Positions 57,046 to 64,000 of a DNA stretch of 64,000 nt are shown in pieces. The notes below the pieces were generated by a model that saw only the letters and a program-made list of their open reading frames with translations, ran no database searches and was not told the DNA's origin. Origin of the DNA: Chara braunii (Eukaryota > Streptophyta > Charophyceae > Charales > Characeae); NCBI GenBank assembly GCA_003427395.1, contig BFEA01000606.1, forward strand, positions 756,262-820,261. Reading direction: 5' to 3'. The position numbers and the translations under genes are program-made. Position 1 is the stretch's first letter. Every line of letters begins with the position of its first letter.

Positions 57046-57304
57046 ATGATTCACAAGTCAATCACCCTCAACCTGGCACACATATGCAACGAGCATCCAG
57101 ATGAGTGGTCACACTTGGAACCAATAGCCGAGACGCAAGAATCGCACGAGAGATGGGCATGCAAAATATATTTATAATACAAAGACAATGTTCATGTCTC
57201 TTGGGGTCTCTGCCGCTCACACAGACTCAGACTCCAACCAGGTATGTAACCGCCTACAGCTCTCCCTCTTTCTCCTCTCTTCTCTCCTGCCTTGTATCAC
57301 TCTG

Positions 57305-57305
<1 letters not shown>

Positions 57306-57393
<88 letters not shown>

Positions 57394-57394
57394 N

Positions 57395-57482
<88 letters not shown>
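57306..57482 (+). repeat. (CT)n microsatellite with one N
   Basis: About 177 bp of CT dinucleotides; the N at 57394 marks uncertain length. Confidence 0.97.
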
Positions 57483-57485
<3 letters not shown>

Positions 57486-57529
57486 TTGTTCTCTCCCTCT
57501 CCTGCCTTGGATCGCTCCCTGAATACATC

Positions 57530-58240
57530 CGCTCAGTTCAGACTCAGACCTTGGCGGATATGACCGCCCTGCTTCTCTAGCACTACCCTAGCTATGACTG
57601 TCGCTGGCGCTTCCTTCTTCTTCGAGCGTTGTCTTGCCCAAGTTGCTTGGTCACACAAGCAGCAGCAGTGCTTCCGCAACTTCTGCTGCACTGTAGCAGC
57701 TAAAGATAGGAATTGGACTTGGCTTGGCCTGCCTCAGACCGGTACCGGTCAGCCGCGGCCTGTCTGTTGCAATCATTTTGTCGGTCTGGTAGCTTCCGGA
57801 CTTTCCTGGGACTTGCTGCAATTTTGTGGACTTGGGACTGGACTTGGACTTTCCGGACCCTTCCATGGGGTTCCGGACTGGCCCTACAATGACTCAACCT
57901 TCCAGACTTTTCTGTCGGGTACTGGAGCGACTGCACATCCACTTGACCTCTCCGGATGCCCCTATTGGCCTATAGGGCCTACTCTACTGGACCCATGGAC
58001 TCGGGACTTCGAAACTCCCGGAACCTTGGGGATTTGGTGCCGAGCTTTCAGGGGTCTGCATCGTGAAATCCTTTCAGCTACTGCAGCTGGTACCTACTGT
58101 TATGATCCTACCCATACTTGCAAGTGCACCTCGTGCGGGCGGTTCCCGACGTGCGGCGCACGTGCCCAACCGATCCTGTGTGGCGCACAACGTGTGTGGG
58201 GAACGACCCATATCCCCCTCTGAAAAAAAAAAGAAGGCCG
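57530..58240 (+). repeat. Possible dispersed repeat, copy 2
   Basis: Open by chance over 57594-58223 but not recognisable as protein. It shares word order with 20130-20700 (GGGACTTG words, TTCCTGGGACTTG). It ends at a short A-run (58222-58232), which would fit a retrotransposed sequence. Confidence 0.3.
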
Positions 58241-58259
58241 GGGGTCGAAACGGTGGGTT

Positions 58260-58790
58260 CGAGCCCCCCTGCCAAAATTATTGCAGGAGTGCTGCCTCAC
58301 CTCGCTCCTCCTCCCCTTCCTCGTCCTCCATGTCTCCTCCTCCCTTCTCCTTTTCGTCTCCTCCGACTCGTCCTCTTCCTCCTGTTCGTCCTCCTCCTGC
58401 CCTTCCTCCTCCTCCTCGCCTCCTCCTCCTCGTACTTCCTCATCTCCCATGCCTCCTTGTCTCCTTACCTTCCTCGTGTCCTCCCCTTCCTCATGTCCTC
58501 CCCTTCCTCATGTCCTCCCCTTCCTCGTGTCCTCCCCTTCCTCGTGTCCTTCCCTTCCTCGCCATCCATGCCTCCTCCTCCTCCCACTCGTCCTCCTCCT
58601 CCTGCCCTTCCTCTTTTCCCTCCGTCCAATGCGTCCATCTCTTCTCCTCCCCCATCTCTGCTCCTTCTCCTTGTCATCATCCTCGCTATCCTCGTCATCC
58701 TCCTCGTCCACATCCTCCTCCTCTCCATATCCCCCTCTCCTCACCATATCCCCATCCTCCTGTCATACGCCCCCCTGTCACCAATCCCCC
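58260..58790 (+). repeat. CCT-rich tract with a 17-bp minisatellite
   Basis: Polypyrimidine sequence of CCTCCTC words. At 58470-58571 about six copies of a 17-bp unit, TTCCTCATGTCCTCCCC with A/G variants, are in tandem. It ends at a C-run and an A-run (58789-58806). All long frames here are low-complexity artefacts. Confidence 0.85.
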
Positions 58791-59039
58791 CCCCAAAAAA
58801 AAAAAAATAATAAAATTTATTAAAAATAAAAAACCTGCACGATTCCGCACAGGCACCCCCCCACGGAACTCGGCACGAATGTGCGGCTCGTGCGGTTGCA
58901 AGTATGATCCTACCTCTGCAAAACTTAAATTGTGAGGAATGCCAGGACTTGCTGAAATTCAAGATAGAGAGAGATAAAGACTCGTAATAGAAGAAAGAGA
59001 ATCAGAGAAGAAGAAGAATTGCTCGTTACACCAATGTCT

Positions 59040-59430
59040 TCCCCATCATTCTTCCTCCTCATCTCTCCTGTACTTCTCCTCTTCTTAATAATCAACTAAA
59101 TGCAACAACAGATCAATCACTGAACAGGAATCATGTGTGAGTGTCCCCTCTTACTGCCAGCAACTCAAGAGACGACTTTTCAGACCACCTTTCCGTCCTA
59201 ACTTCACTTGTCTCTTCTTAGTAACATCTAGGGATATGGCAGAACAACCGTGCTCATCACGGATGTTCAAAGGACAATGCAAACACTACTGTACTAGTCC
59301 CATCTCCTCCCGCCATAGCCACACTCTCGAAAGATGTCCAAGCCCAACCGGGACCCACACTGGGGCCTTCTTGATGCAGGGCCAACCAAAAAACTGAAGA
59401 TGAAGGCCAACCATAGCCAAAGGTGGGTCT
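59040..59430 (+). repeat. Dispersed repeat, copy 2
   Basis: Counterpart of 1560-1880: TTAATAATCAACTAAATGCA, TTACTGCCAGC, GGGGCCTTCTTGATGCAGGG, GCCAACCAAAAAACTGAAGA. Same orientation, diverged. Confidence 0.5.
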
Positions 59431-60011
59431 GCCTATGTCGGTTCTTCTCTCCCACCCTCTTTGATGCATGCCTAGGAGGGCGTGCATACATGGACGAAAG
59501 GTCACTCCTTGCTCACACACACATGGTGATGCATACTCGGAATAATCCGAGTGATGCAAGGGAGCCAAAGGACCAGCAAAGTGATGATAAGGACTCAAAT
59601 GGACAATGCAGCATCAGTGAACCATCAACAAGCAATGCACATCCAGATACATACAAAAATTGCACAATGTAGCGCAGTGGAAGACTCGAAGATACGACCT
59701 GACCTGTCGGACACTCACTCGACTCAGCCCATCACACACCACATATGTGAGAGAGAAGGGAGGGACTGCATACATGGAAGAAAGGTCCCTCCTTGAGCAA
59801 GTGCATGGGGAGAAACCACGGATGAGGGGATGGGGGAGGAGCAAGACGAAGATGGAGATGAGGGAGAAGACCAAAGTCACGATAGCGCAGTCCAAAAATA
59901 GTCTCCCTCTTGAATGTCCAATCAATGTCTGCCCCTGTAATGTCGAATCAGATCCTGGGCCCCCATAGCCCGCCATAACCTCTCCCTGTAATCTGTCTCT
60001 CTCTCTCTGAA

Positions 60012-60048
60012 GGAAGAAGAAGAAGAAGAAGAAGAAGAAGAAGAAGAA

Positions 60049-60095
<47 letters not shown>

Positions 60096-60115
60096 AGAAG
60101 AAGAGAAGAAGAAGG
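60012..60115 (+). repeat. (GAA)n microsatellite
   Basis: About 104 bp of GAA with one GAG interruption and an AAGAGAAG break near 60100. Confidence 0.95.
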
Positions 60116-60239
60116 AAGGAGGATATGGAGGGCAGGAGCAGGAAGAAGAAGACAATGTTGACCTCTCCACTGCCTCACCTGCAGGTAACTGCTGCCACGT
60201 ACTAACGAGCTGGCGTGCCTCTCTGTGCTGCAAGTCGCT

Positions 60240-60980
60240 GGAGACGGATCCAGCTATGGCGCCCAGGTAAGCTGTCCGCACCTCGCAGGTATGGCCACCA
60301 CCTCTCCCTCACCTCTCCTAACTCCTACACCGCTACCTCTACCTCTAAGGCAGCACGAAGTCGCACGCTGCTCCAGCAGCATAACACCCAAGGAAGGGGA
60401 ACCCTAGTCTGTCCAGGAACTGGACTGTCCCAGCTAGATATAGCGCTGGGCGGGACTGCAATGCCCACGATCTGCAACCTGGGACATCGGATCTGCCGTC
60501 CGATCGATGGTCCAGGTTGCAGGCGAAAGCCCTTCTCGTCTGGTCCTAGGCCAAAAACGGCCTGCCTGGGTCCCTATCCTGCTGATGCAGCAGGCAATGT
60601 CCGCTACCGGACGACTCCGGACCTGGCCTAAAATGGTCCAGTCGCGAACCTGGCCCCCAGGAAGCCCAAAGTCCTGGTCCAAACAGACAGCAGTCTGTTC
60701 GGACACGCTGCAAAGTCCGAAACGACGCCCTGGAACAGACAAAAATAGAACAGACAACAGAGTCAGCAAAAACATAAATAAATAAATAAATGCTGGCTCA
60801 AAGAGAACCTGTGTGGTTCAGAAAAGTGCCTGGCCTACCAGGATGCCCGTGGGCCTCCAGGTCGTGCACGAAAATAGGTGCACGGCCTGGGGGTCCCCAA
60901 CAACCGTCGGGCCCCCGAAACGGGGCCCATGTGCAGGGCTCAGCATGCAACACATGGGGAGAAGAACCACGGATGATGGA
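60240..60980 (+). repeat. Diverged direct repeat, copy 1
   Basis: Resembles 61370-62140 in order. Blocks: CCAGCTATGGCGCCCAGGT, CTGCCGTCCGATCGATGGTC, GGCCTGCCTGGGTCCCTA, CTGCTGATGCAGCAGG, a short (ATAA)n with AATGCTG, and GGGCCCATG near the end. No coding capacity. Each copy follows a microsatellite (GAA or CT). Confidence 0.6.
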
Positions 60981-61113
60981 GGTGAGGGGGGACGAAGGAG
61001 AAAGGAGGGAAGATGAGAAGAATAGCTCGAGATAGCTGGCAATAGCCTCGCCCAGAAAAATCCAACAATCATCTCCTCAAAATGTTGAATCTGGGTGCTA
61101 TCAGGCCCGAAAT

Positions 61114-61114
61114 A

Positions 61115-61172
<58 letters not shown>

Positions 61173-61173
61173 N

Positions 61174-61261
<88 letters not shown>
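61114..61261 (+). repeat. (CT)n microsatellite with one N
   Basis: About 148 bp of CT dinucleotides; the N is at 61173. Confidence 0.97.
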
Positions 61262-61263
<2 letters not shown>

Positions 61264-61369
61264 GATGCTAATGAATGAGGCCCACAAATACTGAGCCGGT
61301 GAAGGATGATGACTCCAACTGCTTCAGGTCACTGAAGAAGGCCGGTCCCAGACCAGAATGGAGTCCCAG

Positions 61370-62140
61370 CTATGACGCCCAGGTTGCCTCGTCCTCTCCC
61401 TCGTGGCCATGGCCACCTCGAGCCTCTCCTCTCTGACTACTCTCCTACTCCTCTAACGCCGCTACTCGAACGCAGCTCTCTCAAACTGGCACTGTACTAC
61501 AGCAGCGTGACGCCCAACAGGTGCTCCAGCACTGTCTCCAGAGTCCAAACTGGAGGACTCGCACAGCTATATACACTGGCCCTGGCTGGGATGCCCTCGG
61601 TCTGCAATCAAGACCGTTCGATCTAGAGTCCGATCAACGGTCCTGATCGCAGGCCCATGTCTTGCTCCTGCATCTCTGGCATAACTCGGCCTGCCTGGGT
61701 CCCTACCAGACATCCAGGCGGCCCTGCTGATGCAGCAGGGCTGGTCCAGAATGGACGAGACTGGGCCAGGCACTGCAGACAAGTGACTGGTCCAGTCCAG
61801 ATGTGGATGAAACTGAACCTGGCCTACAATGGCCAAAACTGGAATCCAGTGGTCCGAACAGGCATCAGTGCCTGTTGGGAAAAAAGGAAAAGTCTGAAAC
61901 GACACCATCTGGAACAGACAAAAACAGACCAGACAAAGTCAGTCCCAATCAAGCTCAGCATCAAGATAAATAAATGCTGAAAGAAAGAAAACGAATGGGA
62001 CAAAAATGACCCAGGCCTAGAAGGAAATGGCCGTGGCGCACCAGGTCATCCAAAATACCAGGGGAAGCTGCCTGGGGGCCAAAGTTTGAAAGCCGGACCT
62101 CCTAGGGGCCCATGCAGTAGGTACCAGCATGCTACAATCT
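61370..62140 (+). repeat. Diverged direct repeat, copy 2
   Basis: Counterpart of 60240-60980, with CCAGCTATGACGCCCAGGT at its start and GGGGCCCATGCAGTAGGTAC near its end. The two copies are about 1.1 kb apart. Confidence 0.6.
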
Positions 62141-62149
62141 TCCTCACCT

Positions 62150-62985
62150 CCTACTCCCTTCTACTGCCCCTCTTCTTCCTCCAGCATGGGGCGCTTCACC
62201 CTCTACCACCATAGCCAGGTCTGAGCCCGACTCCTCCTCCATAGCCAAGGGGGTCTTCTCCTTTGCCCTCCAGCTCCACCGCTCTTCCGCCACTCCACCC
62301 AACTTCCCCCTCTGCCAGGTAAGATGGCCTCACTCATTGTACCCGAATGATACAGTCTTGCAGCTCTCGCCTCACCGCTTCACTTAGGCTGTGGTACCAC
62401 GCCTACCACTGCCTCTCCGGATATGCGGCCTACCGGGAGTTCCTGCCTTTTGGCGGGTACACCGTTGCAGCTTGCAATTCCACCTCAGGGCCTGAATATA
62501 ACCTACCTGATGTCTACGTTCGGGACCTGACTACTCATGATCTTTCGGAAAGCTACCGGGTCCTTCTGCGCCTGCCAGACTACAGCTGGGCCTACCTGAG
62601 TTGCTGGAAAACCCTTGTCCAGCGCTACCCGAATTCTACTTGTATCCCTGACCATCCTAGCCTTTCTAGAAGTCTGTGCGGTCCCCAATTTCAGTCTCGT
62701 CCCTGCGGTTTCCTATTTCTAATCTACCCCTCCCGGGCACACAGAAAACACAGAGCAAGCACACAGTTAGTGCTCCACATAGCAATCATCACACGGGGAC
62801 TTCGCAAACACACAGTAAACTCAGACAGTACAAGGAAATCTCAGCAAATCAGTCCAGCAAGCAGCAATACTCAGAATACAGCAAAAATCTCAGACTGATT
62901 CTGTGCGGGTCATTACATTACTCACTTTCTTGAAGTTTCTTCCCTCCTTCCCCTTCCTGGTTGTTAATCAAACCTCAAGAGTTTG
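62150..62985. other. No recognised gene
   Basis: Contains an unassigned open stretch (62347-62898, plus) of Tyr/Pro/Ser-rich translation. I do not recognise it, and it ends in a CACACAG-rich non-coding region. Splice-like GTAAG words are present, but no phase-consistent link to the TTC39-like exons was found. Confidence 0.35.
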
Positions 62986-62989
62986 ATTC

Positions 62990-63600
62990 AGCATATGAGA
63001 AGATCTGCCAATCTATCACAATCCTCCTGCCTTCCTTTTTCTCCTTCCTTTCTTCCCCTTTCTTCCTTCCTTCCTCGTTTTTACTGAAACATCGGATGGC
63101 CAAGAAAACAACCAGCATATCAGAAGATCTGCCAATCTATCATAATTCTCCTGCCTTCGTTTTTCTCCTTCCTCTCTCCACCTTTCTTCCTTTCTTCCTT
63201 CCTTCCTTCCTCGTTCTTACTGAAACGTCGGCGTTCCATTCTAGGTAGCAGAACAAGCACCATATCAGAAGATCTATCAATCAACCATAATTCTTCCTTC
63301 CTTCCTTCCTTCCTGGTGTTCACTGAAATGTTAGATTTCATTCTATTTTTGAGTAGCAGAACTGCCAACATATCAGAAGATCTGTCAATCACCCATCATT
63401 CTTCCTTTCATCTCTTCCTTTCTTTCCTTCCTTCCTTCTCCTTCCTTCCTTCTCCTTCCTTCCTTCTCCTTCCCCCTGTCCTGGTTTTCTTCTTTCCTTC
63501 CTTCCTTGAATTTCCTTTCTGGCCCTTGCGCTTTTTTACATGTCAGAGCTCCTTCCTGTCTGAACAACCAGCACATATGAGAAGAACTGAAAACTTCTCA
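62990..63600 (+). repeat. Diverged tandem repeat of about 120-200 bp
   Basis: Four or more units. Each contains ATATCAGAAGATCTG.CAATC (or a close variant), then CCTT-rich pyrimidine, then TTACTGAAA and an AGCAGAAC/CAGCATAT link. Units start near 62995, 63115, 63262 and 63373, and a fifth partial unit lies near 63570. The pyrimidine part is a variable (CCTT)n array. Confidence 0.7.
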
Positions 63601-63654
63601 TCATCCATGATCCATAATCATTCTCCTTCTTTCCTTCCTTGCTGGTTGAAAAAA

Positions 63655-63745
63655 AAGAAAAAAAGGGAAAATACTTCAAAAAAGCACGAGGAGTCGAGGA
63701 CCTTGAGAGATCATCATACAACTGACTGGTCTCAGCGGCAGATCA
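63655..63745 (-). mobile_element. SINE 3' body fragment
   Basis: GACCTTGAGAGATCATCATACAACTGACTGGTC-like words (described in pieces: GACCTTGAGAGATCATCATA, then CAACTGACTGGTC) match the body of the SINE copies at 27540 and 56861. The tRNA head is absent on the plus-downstream side. An A/G-rich run at 63648-63670 adjoins it. Confidence 0.45.
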
Positions 63746-63897
63746 TTCACATGGGATGGATGGATCGTTTCTGGCTTTTACTGAAACGCCAGGGCTCCGT
63801 TCTTTTTTCTTAAGTCTCCAGTACATGGCCCCAGCCAACTTGAGAATCACGATCGACCAATCCGAAAGTTTGGATGAACAATGCTACTAAACCAAAA

Positions 63898-63916
63898 TGG
63901 CTGGCGGCGCCAGCCA
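63898..63916. repeat. 19-bp near-palindrome, copy 2
   Basis: Exact reverse complement of 45377-45395, within a stretch that also shares AGTACATGGCCCCAGCC with 47010. Probably the core of a small inverted-repeat element. Confidence 0.75.
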
Positions 63917-64000
63917 AAAGAAAACGAAAACACCACTCTGGTGAGTTGGCAAAGCTTGGCCCACAGGGAGTTCAAGGCTCGTGAATTTCGCCTCGGATGT

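Noticed and set aside
57105-57580. Ser/Leu-repeat ORFs
   Set aside because: They are direct translations of the CT microsatellite.
58063-58935. 290-codon Pro/Ser-rich ORF
   Set aside because: The frame is produced by a CCT-rich low-complexity tract and a 17-bp minisatellite; codon use is pure repeat.
62347-62898. 183-codon plus ORF with Tyr/Pro-rich translation
   Set aside because: No recognisable family, no splice link, and its second half is a CACACAG-rich low-complexity region.
1-64000. CRISPR arrays, bacterial operons or phage genes
   Set aside because: No direct-repeat/spacer pattern or prokaryotic gene organisation is present; introns, LINEs and SINEs show this is a eukaryotic nuclear sequence.

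Overview
The window looks like nuclear DNA of a repeat-rich eukaryote, and most of it is transposable elements. It carries plant-type LINEs with an APE endonuclease, a reverse transcriptase (RT) and a C-terminal zinc ribbon. It also carries a Ty3/gypsy element with a chromodomain-like tail, tRNA-derived SINE-like repeats, snRNA-derived pseudogenes, long CT and GAA arrays and assembly gaps (N runs). A large-genome green-lineage organism, for example a charophyte alga, fits best. That is an inference; no marker in the window proves it.

The only host gene I can support is a plus-strand homologue of the TTC39/IML2 family (tetratricopeptide-type proteins). Four exons are well supported: 21299-22194, 37596-37936, 42056-42247 and 46467-46628. 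They have canonical GT-AG borders, matching intron phases and family-like order. An upstream exon (about 19575-19799) joins in phase. A possible further exon (56374-56732) also joins in phase but is not recognisable. Introns run from about 1.5 to 15.4 kb and hold nearly all the mobile DNA. The extreme N and C termini were not found.

Layout. 1-4.2 kb: no recognised gene, a GAA array and dispersed repeat. 4.2-12.5 kb: decayed full-length LINE (A, plus). 12.7-14.0 kb: inverted-repeat element, U6 pseudogene with an A-rich tail (minus), tRNA-like SINE head (minus). 14.2-19.26 kb: LINE B (plus), with the longest open frame in the window. 19.6-22.2 kb: first TTC39 exons. 22.2-28 kb: LINE 3' end, gap, LINE E (plus), and a patchwork of LINE pieces with a SINE. 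28.1-35.7 kb: LINE C (minus) with ORF1 and ORF2. 37.6-46.6 kb: TTC39 exons separated by a LINE 3' stub, two copies of a 1.1-kb repeat, a MITE, a U2-derived fragment and a gap. 47.3-48.6 kb: LINE 3' part (minus). 48.6-54.9 kb: gypsy element with both LTRs. 56-64 kb: possible TTC39 exon, SINE, long microsatellites, polypyrimidine tracts and several diverged repeats.

All transposon reading frames are broken by stops or frameshifts. Nothing here looks like a multigene pathway. The interest lies in how one host gene tolerates about 37 kb of nested mobile DNA, and in the snRNA- and tRNA-derived retrocopies that LINEs of these types may have made. Similarity statements rest on reading the translations by eye; no database search was run.
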